DNA from: Agromyces sp. 3263
GTDB lineage: Bacteria; Actinomycetota; Actinomycetes; Actinomycetales; Microbacteriaceae
DNA: 64,000 nucleotides
Reading direction: 5' to 3'
Assembly (NCBI RefSeq): GCF_031456545.1
Contig: NZ_JAVDUV010000001.1
Location: forward strand, 2,294,001 to 2,358,000
Below, piece by piece: positions 24,431 through 33,130 of this stretch. The notes under the pieces were generated by a model, which saw nothing but the letters and a program-made list of their open reading frames with translations, was not told the DNA's origin and made no database searches. The position numbers and the translations under genes were made by a program. Positions within the stretch are counted from its first letter, which is position 1. The number at the start of each line of letters is the position of its first letter.

Positions 24431-25742
24431 GAGGGACACCTCCTGAGACGAACGCCTCGCGCGGCTGCTGCACCGAGAGCAGCGACACGATGTCACGCCC
24501 GAGCACGAACGCGGTGAGCCACACGACGAGCACGCGGATCTTGCGCTCCCACGTCGGGATGGCGAGCACGTGGTAGCCGCGGTGCATCAGCCACGCGAGC
24601 CACCCGGTGATCACCAGGTTCTTGTACTGGAAGATGCCCCGGCCGAGCCCGAGCGTCGCGACGACGCCGAGCGAGTCGTGCCGGTAGTCGCGCGGCATCT
24701 CGCCGTGCAGGGTCGCGGCGATGTTCGCGGCGAGGCGCTTGCCCTGCCGCACCGCGTGCTGCGCGTTCGGCACGGTGAGGGCTCCGGATGCCGCGACGGC
24801 GAGATCGGGCACCGCGGCGTTGTCGCCGGCGGCCCACGCGTCGGGCACCGGGGCGTCCGCCGTGCCGACCTGCAGGTCGGCCCGCACGATGACGCGGCCG
24901 CGCTCGTCGGTCGGAAGGTCGGTGTGCTTCGCGATCACGGGATGCGCGGCGTTGCCGGCCGTCCACACGATGAGGTTCGCGTCGAACTCCTCGCCGTTCG
25001 AGAGCACCACGTGCCCGTCGACCGCCGACATGACGCGTGCGCTCAGGTGCACGTGGCCGCCGCGGGCGCGGAGCGAGTCGACGACCCAGCGGCCCGGGGC
25101 ATCCGTCACCTCGGGAAGGATGCGGTCGTTCGCCTCGACGAGGTGGAACGCGAGCTCCGGGAAGCGGATCTCGGGGTACGACTTCAGCAGCGCCGTCGCG
25201 AGCGACAGCAGCTCGCCGAAGCCCTCGACGCCCGAGAACCCACCGCCCACGAAGGCGAAGGTGAGCAGGCGCCGTCGGTCGGGACCGGGCTCCATGACCG
25301 ACGCGCGGTCGAACGCCGTGAGCAGGCGGTCGCGGATGGCGACGGCCTCCTCGACGTGCTTCATGCCGATGGCCACCTCCTCGGCGCCCGGGATGGGCAG
25401 CACGCGGGTGACGGCACCGGCGGTCACGACGATGAGGTCGTAGTCGACGGTGAAGTCGGGGCCGTCAGCCGGGCGCACCGTCACGGTCTTTTCGGCGTGG
25501 CTGATCATGGTCGCGCCGCCCGCGATGATGCGCGTGCGCTTCAGGTGCGAGCGCAGCGAGACCGCCGCGTGGCGCGCCTCGATGGATCCGGCGGCGACCT
25601 CGGGCAGGAACGGCTGGTACGTCATGTACGGCCGCGGGTCGATGATCACCAGCTCGGCCTCACGCGGCTTGAGGCGCTTCTCGAGCTTCCACGCGGTGTA
25701 GAACCCGGCGTACCCGCCGCCGACGATCACGATCCTGCGCAT
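24420..25742 (-). CDS. ndh: Type II NADH:quinone dehydrogenase (NDH-2)
   Basis: The product has 440 residues. FAD-binding Rossmann motif is RIVIVGGGYAGFYTAWKLEK at the N-terminus; the NAD-binding motif is FAFVGGGFSGVEGFGEL near 165-181; WAAGDNAAVPD near 300 closes the FAD site. The C-terminal helices (VITGWLAWLMHRGYHV) anchor it to the membrane surface. It oxidises NADH and reduces menaquinone without proton pumping. A strong AGGAGGAGGAC site precedes ATG 25742. The end overlaps the orphan cytochrome b gene. Together they could form a short electron route or a redox-balancing unit. Confidence 0.9.
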   Translation of the reverse strand: MRRIVIVGGGYAGFYTAWKLEKRLKPREAELVIIDPRPYMTYQPFLPEVAAGSIEARHAAVSLRSHLKRTRIIAGGATMISHAEKTVTVRPADGPDFTVDYDLIVVTAGAVTRVLPIPGAEEVAIGMKHVEEAVAIRDRLLTAFDRASVMEPGPDRRRLLTFAFVGGGFSGVEGFGELLSLATALLKSYPEIRFPELAFHLVEANDRILPEVTDAPGRWVVDSLRARGGHVHLSARVMSAVDGHVVLSNGEEFDANLIVWTAGNAAHPVIAKHTDLPTDERGRVIVRADLQVGTADAPVPDAWAAGDNAAVPDLAVAASGALTVPNAQHAVRQGKRLAANIAATLHGEMPRDYRHDSLGVVATLGLGRGIFQYKNLVITGWLAWLMHRGYHVLAIPTWERKIRVLVVWLTAFVLGRDIVSLLSVQQPREAFVSGGVPHAR

Positions 25743-25825
25743 GTCCTCCTCCTTGTGTCTTCATCAGTTAAGACACCGCGGGAGGGTGATTTGTGACAGG
25801 TTCGGGGTTGCTACTTCGCAGGCCG

Positions 25826-26464
25826 TCAGCCCTGCTGCACCGCGCTCACGGTCAGGAACTCGGCGGTGCTCTCGCACGCCGGCACGGGCTGGCCGGTCGA
25901 GACGGTGACGGCGGTGAAGCTGTGCGGCGGATACACGAGCCACGCGGCGCCCTGCACCACCGGGCAGTCGTCGAGGGGCCCGCCGTCGGGGTCGATGTTC
26001 ACGGCAGCGAGCGGCGCGGCGACGGATGTCCCGGGCTCGAGCGTGAGCGTCTGCGGGTCGTCATCGCCCACCCGGGTGGCGGCCTCGCCGATCTCGACGC
26101 CCGAGGCGTCGACCACCGAGACGCCGGGCGCCCCGCGGAGTTCGCAGGAGGAATTGCCCGTGTTCGTGAACACCACGTTGTAGTCGAGGTGGCCCGCGCT
26201 GGAATCGACGTACTGGACGTCGACCTTCAGGGCGGCGTCGGCGCACTGGCCGGCGGGGGCGTTCGGATCGACGCTCGCGGGCGGGGTCGGTGTCGCGGTC
26301 GGCGTCGCGGTCTGGGTCGGGGCGGCCGAGGTCGCGGGCGGGGTGGTCGGCGTGGTGCCGCCGCCCGCGCACGCGGTGAGCAGCACGGCCAGGGCGGTGG
26401 CGGCGAGTGCGGTCGCGGCGCGTGTGCGTGCGGCGGCGGTGGCGGTTCCGGCGATGCGGGTCAC
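25826..26464 (-). CDS. DUF4232 lipoprotein
   Basis: The product has 212 residues. A signal peptide with lipobox LLTAC (Cys32) is followed by a Thr/Pro-rich linker (about 38-65) and a DUF4232-like beta domain with [20 protein letters not shown] and a second cysteine pair (CPVV, CEST). It should be anchored to the outer face of the membrane. GTG 26464 is the start; TAGCCT lies 6 nt upstream, so the message is probably leaderless. Function of the family is unknown. Confidence 0.82.
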   Translation of the reverse strand: MTRIAGTATAAARTRAATALAATALAVLLTACAGGGTTPTTPPATSAAPTQTATPTATPTPPASVDPNAPAGQCADAALKVDVQYVDSSAGHLDYNVVFTNTGNSSCELRGAPGVSVVDASGVEIGEAATRVGDDDPQTLTLEPGTSVAAPLAAVNIDPDGGPLDDCPVVQGAAWLVYPPHSFTAVTVSTGQPVPACESTAEFLTVSAVQQG

Positions 26465-26625
26465 GGGTTCAGGCTATGGCGGTTACTGTGGGCGAGGCGG
26501 CGTGGCTCGCCGTGGGACTCGCGAGAAGCGCCGCGGGCGGCAGGGTGCGACCGGGTGCGGCGTGGCATCCGTCGCACTACTCTGTTGGGCGAACGGGCTG
26601 CACCAACCCGGCGAGGAGGTCGAGT

Positions 26626-26841
26626 ATGAGCGACAGCAGGGGACGCGACCAGGACCTGCCCGACGAGCGGGAGTTCGCAGACAGTGCGCGCGAGCAGGCG
26701 CGCCTCAAGGAGGAGCACGACCGCGAGCTCGGCGTCGACCCGTTCTGGGAGGGCGCGAACATCACCGAGAGCGACGGTCCCGACCTCGAGGGCGGCGACG
26801 ACCTCGACCTCGGCGGCGGGCACCGTACGCCGCGCGAGTAG
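26626..26841 (+). CDS. Small charged hypothetical protein
   Basis: The product has 71 residues, very rich in Asp, Glu and Arg ([20 protein letters not shown], then [20 protein letters not shown]). It is probably a soluble helix with a flexible glycine/aspartate tail. A GAGGAGG site before ATG 26626 supports translation. No family is recognised and no neighbour shares its strand closely. Confidence 0.55.
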   Translation: MSDSRGRDQDLPDEREFADSAREQARLKEEHDRELGVDPFWEGANITESDGPDLEGGDDLDLGGGHRTPRE

Positions 26842-27262
26842 CGGCGCCGGCGGCATCCGTCACAACTTCGCGGCCTGCGGGGTCGTAACTCGTGACAGGT
26901 CTGGTCGAGTCGTGAGAGAAGAGCGGGAGCACTGGGTTTCAGGCGGCCTCCATTCCCCCGTGCGGAGGTATGCGCCAAGCAGACCACGGCTGGTCCCACC
27001 CGCCACCGAGACCTGATCACCATGGATGCCGCATGGGCAACCCGCGGCGTCGGCGCGGCGGCATCCGCTCGTCGTCTGAGGCATCCGCTCGGCCTGAGGC
27101 ATCCGCTCGCCGTCTGAGGTGGCCGCGCAGCGTCTGAGGTACCTGCCGGCCGGCATGCGCCTGAAACATAGGGCACCCGCCCGATACGGCGCCCCCACCT
27201 CAGCGAGGAATCTGATCTCAGCGGCCGGAGCATGACCGCGAAGGCCCGAAGGGATCGGCACC
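26842..27262. other. 421-bp gene-free stretch with repeated GGCATCCGCTC units
   Basis: No gene is apparent. Between 27059 and 27120 the unit GAGGCATCCGCTCG (with CGTCTGAGG) is repeated about three times. The part 26880-27023 has a different, less GC-biased texture and ends at CACCATGG; it could be debris of an inserted element but has no recognisable ends. The last 80 bp hold the leader of the next small gene. Confidence 0.4.
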
Positions 27263-27481
27263 ATGGAACTCGCATACGCATACGTCGCGCAGACGCTGCA
27301 GACCCACGACGAGCTCGTCGCAGCTCGCGTCAACCAGCAGCGCCGGATCGCCGCCGAGCGCCGCGCCGATGACGGCGAGCGGGCCGAGCAGCGGCACGGC
27401 CAGGGGCTCGGGCACCGGTTCGCCGAGTGGCGGCGCGGACGGCAGCACGACCGCATCCAGGGGCTGCCGATCGCGCACTGA
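27263..27481 (+). CDS. Small basic helical protein, paralogue of 20296-20547
   Basis: The product has 72 residues. The pattern MELAYAYVAQTLQTHD followed by RVNQQRRIAAERRA mirrors the other small gene of this window at M-LA--Y-A-T and RR-AAERRA. The tail is rich in Arg, Gln and His. The leader GAAGGGATCGGCACC before ATG closely matches the leader of the paralogue, so initiation context is conserved too. No domain is known. Confidence 0.6.
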   Translation: MELAYAYVAQTLQTHDELVAARVNQQRRIAAERRADDGERAEQRHGQGLGHRFAEWRRGRQHDRIQGLPIAH

Positions 27482-27570
27482 GGGGGCGGGTTTTGACAGG
27501 TCCGCACCTGCCCGAAGAGGGGTGGTGCGTGCCCTCGCCGTGCGAGGCCGAAGTCGAGTAGCCTCCGCTC

Positions 27571-28920
27571 ATGGGACGCACGATCGTCGCAGCGCTGCGG
27601 CAGGTCATCGATGATTTCGCCGACGCCGGCGGCACTGACGCGATGGCGGTGTCCGCGAGCACCGAGCTCGGGCTGGCAGTGCTCCCGCTGCTCGCCCTCG
27701 TGGGGTCGTTGACGGCTGCGGTCTGCGTCGGGTCGCTCGTCGTCGGGTGGCTGCGCAGGCCCGATCGCGGCACGAGCCTTGCGGTCACCGACCCCGAGAC
27801 GGCGGGGCTGCTTCCGGTCGGGTTCGTCTCGGGCGCCGCGGCGGGGCGGTGGCTGCCGGCGACCGTCATGATGCTGGCGGCCAACGGTGTCATCGGCATC
27901 GAGGATCGGCGCGGCATCCGGAGCGGTGATGGGCACGCCGCCGGCACGGCCGATGCGGCGGGGCAGGCCAAGGACATCCACCTCGTCTACGACGGCGAGT
28001 TCCCGCTGTCGGTGTTCCGCACGGATGCCGAGGCGGGCGACCGCCACGACGGGACCCTGCTCGCCATGCTCGCGCCGGGGCTCTCGGGCGGGTCGCTCAT
28101 GCTGCGGCCCGGGGCGAGCGTCGACGTCGGCCGCGTCGTGAAGGACAACGGGCCGCTCCTGACGGTGACCCGCGAGGGATTCCGCGACGCCGCCGACTGG
28201 TATCGCGAGCGGCGCCCGGGCGGCCGGCTCCGGGCGGCGACCATCGGCGGCATCGCCGGCCTGGGCTTCGGCCTGCTCGCCCTGAGCTTCGGCGACGATG
28301 CCACGAACTCCATCGCCTGGAGCGCCATCCTCATCGGCGGGGTGTCGCTTCTCCTGCGCGTGTTCCTCCCGCGCTTCATCCCGCTGAACGACGCCGGACT
28401 GCACCTGCGAGAACGCGCCAACGAGCTCCGCGAGGTCGTCGCGGGGACGGAGGTCACGACGGCCGCGATGGGCCAGAAGCTGCTGCCCTGGGCGGTGCTC
28501 TTCGACGAGGCATCCGTGCTGCGCCGCTTCGCCGAGGAATCCGAAGCATCGGATGACCCGCCCGCCTGGTATCGCTCGACCGCGCCGTTCTCGGCCGAGC
28601 GCCTCACCTCGTGCCTCACCATCGTGTCGACCCAGCTGTCGCAGCCCATCGCGGTCGGCGGCGGTGCGCTCCGTCGCAGCGAGGACTCGCGGTTCGGCGT
28701 GCCGATGATCGGGGACACCCGGTGGGGATGGGGTGGCGGGTACTTCGCGGGGGACGGCGGAGGGGCGTGGGCGTCCGGCTTCGGAGGCGGCGACGGGGGC
28801 GCGTTCGACGGTGGCGGGGGCGGGTTCGACAGCGGGGGCGGCGGTGGCGGCTTCGGCGATGGCGGCGGGTTCGGCGGCTTCGACGGTGGCGGCGGGGGAG
28901 ACGGCGGCGGGGGGAACTGA
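27571..28920 (+). CDS. DUF2207-like membrane protein with Gly-rich tail
   Basis: The product has 449 residues. Helix 1 is LGLAVLPLLALVGSLTAAV near 31-49, and two more follow near 215-260 (AATIGGIAGLGFGLLALSFG, IAWSAILIGGVSLLLRVFLP). The soluble part between contains LPATVMMLAANGVIGIEDRR, a DUF2207 hallmark, and after helix 3 comes LFDEASVLRRFAEES. The last 70 residues are almost pure glycine with Phe and Asp, as typical for the family. The usual N-terminal signal peptide and beta-sandwich of DUF2207 are absent, so this is a short form. TAGCCT stands 6 nt before the ATG (leaderless). The stop codon lies in a tandem repeat. Confidence 0.75.
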   Translation: MGRTIVAALRQVIDDFADAGGTDAMAVSASTELGLAVLPLLALVGSLTAAVCVGSLVVGWLRRPDRGTSLAVTDPETAGLLPVGFVSGAAAGRWLPATVMMLAANGVIGIEDRRGIRSGDGHAAGTADAAGQAKDIHLVYDGEFPLSVFRTDAEAGDRHDGTLLAMLAPGLSGGSLMLRPGASVDVGRVVKDNGPLLTVTREGFRDAADWYRERRPGGRLRAATIGGIAGLGFGLLALSFGDDATNSIAWSAILIGGVSLLLRVFLPRFIPLNDAGLHLRERANELREVVAGTEVTTAAMGQKLLPWAVLFDEASVLRRFAEESEASDDPPAWYRSTAPFSAERLTSCLTIVSTQLSQPIAVGGGALRRSEDSRFGVPMIGDTRWGWGGGYFAGDGGGAWASGFGGGDGGAFDGGGGGFDSGGGGGGFGDGGGFGGFDGGGGGDGGGGN

Positions 28921-28974
28921 GTCGCGGGAAACTGACCCGCGGGGAAGTGAGTCGGCGGGGAACTGAGTCGGCGG
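28911..28974 (+). repeat. Four imperfect 16-bp tandem copies across the DUF2207 stop codon
   Basis: The unit GGGAACTGAGTCGGCG and variants repeat about four times, starting in the last codons of the gene. Each copy contains a TGA in the same register as the real stop. This looks like local duplication by slippage at the gene end. Confidence 0.7.
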
Positions 28975-29073
28975 ACTTGTCCTCAACAGGGCGCGTTTCA
29001 CGCACCGAATACACAGGCTGACCGGCGCTTTTCGAGCCCGATCGATGTCAGTGGCCCCCGCGAGAATGGTCGT

Positions 29074-30483
29074 ATGACCGGCATCCCCGACGCGCTCGAG
29101 CAGCTCCGCTCGAGGCTCGGCGACCTGCTCCCGTTCGATGAGGCGTCGTGCCTGGGCGACGACGAACTCCTCGCCGTGGTGAGCGCGCTGGAGGCGTTGG
29201 TTCGCGTCGTCGATGCGCGTCGAGCGGCGTTCGCGGGCGAGGTCGGCGAGCGCTCGCGCGTCGAGTTCGGCGACCAGCGCCTCTCCACGCGCCGTGGTTG
29301 CCGATCGGCCGCCGAGCTCCTCGAGCGGGTCACCCTGGTGTCGGCATTCGAGGCGCGACGCCGCATCTCGCTCGGGTCGGCCACTCGGGCGCGCGTCGGC
29401 TTCTCGGGCGAGCCGATCGAGCCCGAGTTCCCGAAGGTCGCCGCGGCGCTCGCCGCGGGAGAGCTCGGGGCGGATGCCGCGGGCACGATCATCCGCGAAC
29501 TCGACCGAGCGCGTCGCAACGCAGACCCGGTCGAGTTCGCGGCGGCCGAGCAGGCGCTGGTGGGCGAAGCGCTCGGGCGAGGCGACGGCGGGCCGGTCCG
29601 CTGCACCTCCGACGAGCTGCGGGTGCAGGCGCAGGCGTGGTCGACGTTCCTCGACCAAGGCGGCCGCGAGCCCGACGACGAGCGGGCGATGCGTCGCCGC
29701 GGGCTCCGACTCGGTCGGGCGCGCGACGGACTCGTGCCGCTCACGGGCGAGCTCATGCCCGAGGTCGCGGCGAGGCTCACGCGACTCTTCGACGCGCACC
29801 TCTCGCAGCGCGCCGGCCTCGGCTTCCACACCGCCGACGAACGCGCGAGCTTCGCCGAATCGGGCGAGCAGCCCACCGCCGATCAGCAGCGCCACGACGT
29901 CCTCGCGGCGGCGCTCGACACCGCCGCCAGGTCGGGCGAGCACCCGACCATCGGCGGTGGCGCGCCGACGGTGCTCGTGAGCGTGCGAGCCTCCGACCTC
30001 GCGGCCGACCGCGGCGTCGCGCACGCCGACGGTGTCGACCTTCCGGTCTCGCTGCGGGCGGCGCGCCACATGATCTGCACGGGCGGCACCCAATCGGTGG
30101 TCTTCGACGACGACGGCCGCATCATCCGGCTCGGTTCCCCCGAGCGCTGCCTCACGCCGCACCAGCGCCGGGCGATCAGCGTGCGCGACGGCGGATGCCT
30201 CATTCCCGGGTGCTCCGTGCCCGCCGCGTGGTGCGAGATCCACCACGTCATCCCCGACGCCGATGGCGGCCCGTCTCACCCCGACAACGGCGTGCTCCTG
30301 TGCTGGTTCCATCACCGCACCATCGACACCTCGGGGTGGGCCATCCGGATGCTGCGGGGCGTGCCGCACATCCGCCCTCCCGCCTGGCTCGACCCGGGCG
30401 GCGGCTGGCGCCCGGTGACGAAGTCCCCGACGCGGCTCGCGGATCAGCGCGACCGGCGGCCGAAGAACCAGCCTGAGGCGTGA
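29074..30483 (+). CDS. DUF222/HNH endonuclease protein (13E12 repeat family)
   Basis: The product has 469 residues. DUF222 occupies most of the length (about 30-310). The HNH motif near 360-415 is complete: RAISVRDGGCLIPGCSVP, WCEIHHVIPDADGGPSHPDN and LLCWFHHRTID, with zinc-binding cysteines. Many copies of this family occur in actinobacterial genomes, several with interrupted or mobile character, and their role is unknown. GAGAAT at 29062-29067 stands 6 nt before ATG 29074. The stop TGA lies inside a 7-bp tandem repeat, so the C-terminus (PEA) may be variable between strains. Confidence 0.85.
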   Translation: MTGIPDALEQLRSRLGDLLPFDEASCLGDDELLAVVSALEALVRVVDARRAAFAGEVGERSRVEFGDQRLSTRRGCRSAAELLERVTLVSAFEARRRISLGSATRARVGFSGEPIEPEFPKVAAALAAGELGADAAGTIIRELDRARRNADPVEFAAAEQALVGEALGRGDGGPVRCTSDELRVQAQAWSTFLDQGGREPDDERAMRRRGLRLGRARDGLVPLTGELMPEVAARLTRLFDAHLSQRAGLGFHTADERASFAESGEQPTADQQRHDVLAAALDTAARSGEHPTIGGGAPTVLVSVRASDLAADRGVAHADGVDLPVSLRAARHMICTGGTQSVVFDDDGRIIRLGSPERCLTPHQRRAISVRDGGCLIPGCSVPAAWCEIHHVIPDADGGPSHPDNGVLLCWFHHRTIDTSGWAIRMLRGVPHIRPPAWLDPGGGWRPVTKSPTRLADQRDRRPKNQPEA

Positions 30484-30585
30484 GGCGTGAGGCGTGAGGC
30501 GTGAGGCGTGAGGCGTGAGGCGTGAAATCTGACGCCTGAGGCGTGAGGCGTGAGGCGTGAGGCGAGAGGTGTGAGGCGTGAGGCG
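30474..30585 (+). repeat. 7-bp tandem repeat (TGAGGCG) array starting at the HNH stop codon
   Basis: TGAGGCG is repeated about seven times, interrupted once by TGAAATCTGACGCC, then repeated again with decay (GAGAGGTGTGAGGCG). The array includes the last codons and the stop of the HNH gene. Because the unit is 7 bp, every change of copy number would shift frame, but each unit also carries TGA. Confidence 0.9.
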
Positions 30586-30702
30586 TGGCGTGGGTGACGC
30601 GCGGGCGCGAGGCGCGACGGCGTTGCGTGGGGCGTGGGGTGCGCGAGCCGTGGACGCGAGCCGTGAGGCGTGCTGCGTGTGGTGCCTGAGCCGCACCTGC
30701 GG

Positions 30703-30746
30703 GTGGGCGGATGCAACGCGGCAGCTGCCGACTGGCATCCGCCCAC
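30703..30746. terminator. 12-bp stem, bidirectional terminator of HNH and GH53 genes
   Basis: GTGGGCGGATGC (30703-30714) is the exact complement of GCATCCGCCCAC (30735-30746). The loop contains a further GGCAGCTGCC palindrome. It lies 20 bp from the GH53 stop and downstream of the HNH repeat array, between convergent genes. Confidence 0.7.
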
Positions 30747-30766
30747 CCGAGGGAGGCGGCCTGCTG

Positions 30767-32968
30767 CTACTTCACGCGCTTCAGCTTCTTCACCGCCTTG
30801 TCGACGAGCTTCGTGGCCTCCTTCACGTCGGACTTCGACGCGGTCGAACCCGCCATCATGACCTCCCCGATCGCGACCGCCTCATCGAGCGTCGCCAACG
30901 AGGCATCCGTGTACAGGGCACGGTCGACGGATGCCGCAGCGGCGAGCGCCGTCGCCAGCCCGGTCGTGTCGACCGGCGCCGCTGCCGACGCGGCCACGAG
31001 CCGCACGTCGTCGAACACGCCCCACGCGCCCGCCGACAGCGCGAACGACGCCGCGATCTCGACGACTCCGTCGGCACCCACGACGACGTTCGGCACCACG
31101 GCGGTGTGGAACTCGTTCCACGCCGTGAACGACATCGGGGCACTCACCGTGCCGGCCGCCGTCGTCGCCGACAGCACGCGCGAGTCACTCGCGGGCGAAC
31201 CCGTGCCCTGCGTCGTTGCCTGCAGCGAGTAGGTGCCTGCCGGCACGCCCGTGATGCGCTGCGTTGCGGAAGCCGTGTAGGCCTGGCCGTTCCAGAAGGT
31301 GACGGCGTAGTCGCCGTCCGACGCGTCGCCGGTCTGCGTTCGCGCCGCCGGCCCGCTCAGGGTCCACGCGCTCAGGTCGGCCGACTCGAACGACCCGTTC
31401 TGCACGAGGTTCGCCGCGAGCACGGTGACCGATGCCTCCACGGCGAGCCCCGTCGAGGTGGTGCCGGGAATCGTGTACTCGCCCGGCCCCCGGATCCACG
31501 ACACGGCCTTCGACCACGCGACCGACGGATGCTCCGTGGTGCCGTCGTTGTAGGTGACGGTGATCGTGGCGGGCAACGACACCGGCGCGCCATCCGTCAC
31601 CGACAGCTCGACCTGCTCGACCGACACGATCTCGCGCGGAGCGACCGCACCCGTGCGCGCGTACTCGAACGTGCGCAGCGACTCGACGGGCGTGCCGTCC
31701 CACGCGAAGAGGGCCTGGTTGTCCCACGCCGATCCGCCGTAGTACTCGCCCACGTGGACCGGGTCGTAGTCGGATGCCGCGGACGTGGCCCACCCCGACC
31801 CGTCGCGCTCCCACAGCAGCCGGTTCGCCTCGACCGTCGACGGCGGACCGACCGGAAGCCACGCCGGCTCCCAGTAGAAGACCCCGATGCCCGCGTCGCC
31901 GACGGCCGACACCGCCGCGATCACGTCGCGCAGCGCGGTGGCCTGGCCCTGCACGCTCGCCGGGTACTGGTCGGTGATGGTGTCCGCGCCGATGACGTTC
32001 GGGTAGCCGTCGCCGTCGTCGAGCGTGCGCGCCCACGACGTCTCGGCGACCATGACCTGCTTGCCGTAGGTGGTCGCGATCTGCGACAGCACCGCCGTCA
32101 GGTTCTCCGTCGTGCCGTGCCAGTACGGGTAGTACGAGCTCGCGAACACGTCGTAGTCCACGCCGAACGACGCGAGGCCCGCGGCGTAGGTCGCGTAGCG
32201 TCCCGGCGTCTCGGGGTTCGTGAAGTGCACGGCCACGAGCGCGTCGGGCAGCACCTCGCGCACCGCCGCGCTGCCCGCCGACACGAGCGCCGCGAACTGC
32301 GCGTCGATCGCGGTGCCCGCACGGGCGTGCCCTGCGATGCCGTTGTTGGTCTCGTTGCCGACCTGCACCATCGAGACGTCGACGCCCGCGTCCTCGAACG
32401 ACTGCAGCGCGTCGGCCGTGAAGTCGTGCAGCGCGGCGACCGTCTCGGCATCGGTGAGGCCCGCCCACGCCTTCGGCGCGAGCTGCCGGGCGGGGTCGGC
32501 CCAGAAGTCCGAGTAGTGGAAGTCGACGAGCACGCTGAGCCCGGCCGCGGTCGCCCGTTGCCCGATTTCCACGGCGCGCGCGACATCCACGTTGCCGCCA
32601 CCGTATCCCCGGCCGGATGCGTCGAACGGGTCGTTCCACACGCGGATGCGCACCGCGTTCACGCCGTCGTCGGCGAGCACGTCGAACAGGTCGGCCGGCG
32701 CGCCCGACTCGTCGCGGAACACGACGCCGCTCTCCTCGAGCGACAGCACGCTCGAGACATCCACGCCGTTCATGAAGTCGGGCGCGAGCCCGTCGACCTT
32801 CTGCACGAAGATGCCCGCGTCGACCGGACCGTCGCCGGTCCCGGCCGGCTCCGATGCGACCGTCGATCCGGATGCCACGGCCGCCGACGCGCCCGCGGGC
32901 ACCGCGACCAGGGTGGCGAGCGCCGCCGCGAACGCGACGACCCCCGCTCGTCTGAACTGTCTCTGCAC
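30767..32968 (-). CDS. Secreted GH53 endo-beta-1,4-galactanase
   Basis: The product has 733 residues. A signal peptide (about 1-30, VVAFAAALATLVAVPAGASA) is followed by the GH53 barrel: NGVDVSSVLSLEESGVVF near 67-84, acid/base Glu206 in QVGNETNNG and nucleophile Glu309 in MVAETSWA. Behind it come a Big_4-like Ig domain (VEQVELSVTDGAPVSLPATI), a carbohydrate-binding-like beta domain starting NLVQNGSFESADLSAW, and a basic C-terminal tail (KLVDKAVKKLKRVK) that may hold cell-wall polymers. It cuts beta-1,4-galactan outside the cell. Start is GTG 32968. It lies 162 bp after the GH42 gene on the same strand. Confidence 0.9.
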   Translation of the reverse strand: MQRQFRRAGVVAFAAALATLVAVPAGASAAVASGSTVASEPAGTGDGPVDAGIFVQKVDGLAPDFMNGVDVSSVLSLEESGVVFRDESGAPADLFDVLADDGVNAVRIRVWNDPFDASGRGYGGGNVDVARAVEIGQRATAAGLSVLVDFHYSDFWADPARQLAPKAWAGLTDAETVAALHDFTADALQSFEDAGVDVSMVQVGNETNNGIAGHARAGTAIDAQFAALVSAGSAAVREVLPDALVAVHFTNPETPGRYATYAAGLASFGVDYDVFASSYYPYWHGTTENLTAVLSQIATTYGKQVMVAETSWARTLDDGDGYPNVIGADTITDQYPASVQGQATALRDVIAAVSAVGDAGIGVFYWEPAWLPVGPPSTVEANRLLWERDGSGWATSAASDYDPVHVGEYYGGSAWDNQALFAWDGTPVESLRTFEYARTGAVAPREIVSVEQVELSVTDGAPVSLPATITVTYNDGTTEHPSVAWSKAVSWIRGPGEYTIPGTTSTGLAVEASVTVLAANLVQNGSFESADLSAWTLSGPAARTQTGDASDGDYAVTFWNGQAYTASATQRITGVPAGTYSLQATTQGTGSPASDSRVLSATTAAGTVSAPMSFTAWNEFHTAVVPNVVVGADGVVEIAASFALSAGAWGVFDDVRLVAASAAAPVDTTGLATALAAAASVDRALYTDASLATLDEAVAIGEVMMAGSTASKSDVKEATKLVDKAVKKLKRVK

Positions 32969-33130
32969 GATCCGTGCTCCCTCTGGGTTCGGCAGCCTCG
33001 AGGGTCGCCGCCCGTGAGGGCGAACGGGTCCGCGACGCTGCGGTGTCGTTCCGTCCGGGTGGACCGAACGCGGTGGTGCTGGTGGGTATGGAGTTGTGGG
33101 TGGCGGTGGCGAGCTCCGGCAGGGAGCCGA

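Noticed and set aside
26880..27023. Remnant of an insertion sequence
   Set aside because: Texture differs from the surroundings, but no transposase motif, terminal repeat or target duplication could be seen.
30474..30585. Possible CRISPR array
   Set aside because: The repeated unit is only 7 bp with no spacers and no cas genes nearby.
26860..30738. Open minus-strand frame of almost 1,300 codons
   Set aside because: It runs antisense through the DUF2207 and HNH genes; composition is Arg/Ala/Pro-rich without domains, as expected for a shadow frame in high-GC DNA.
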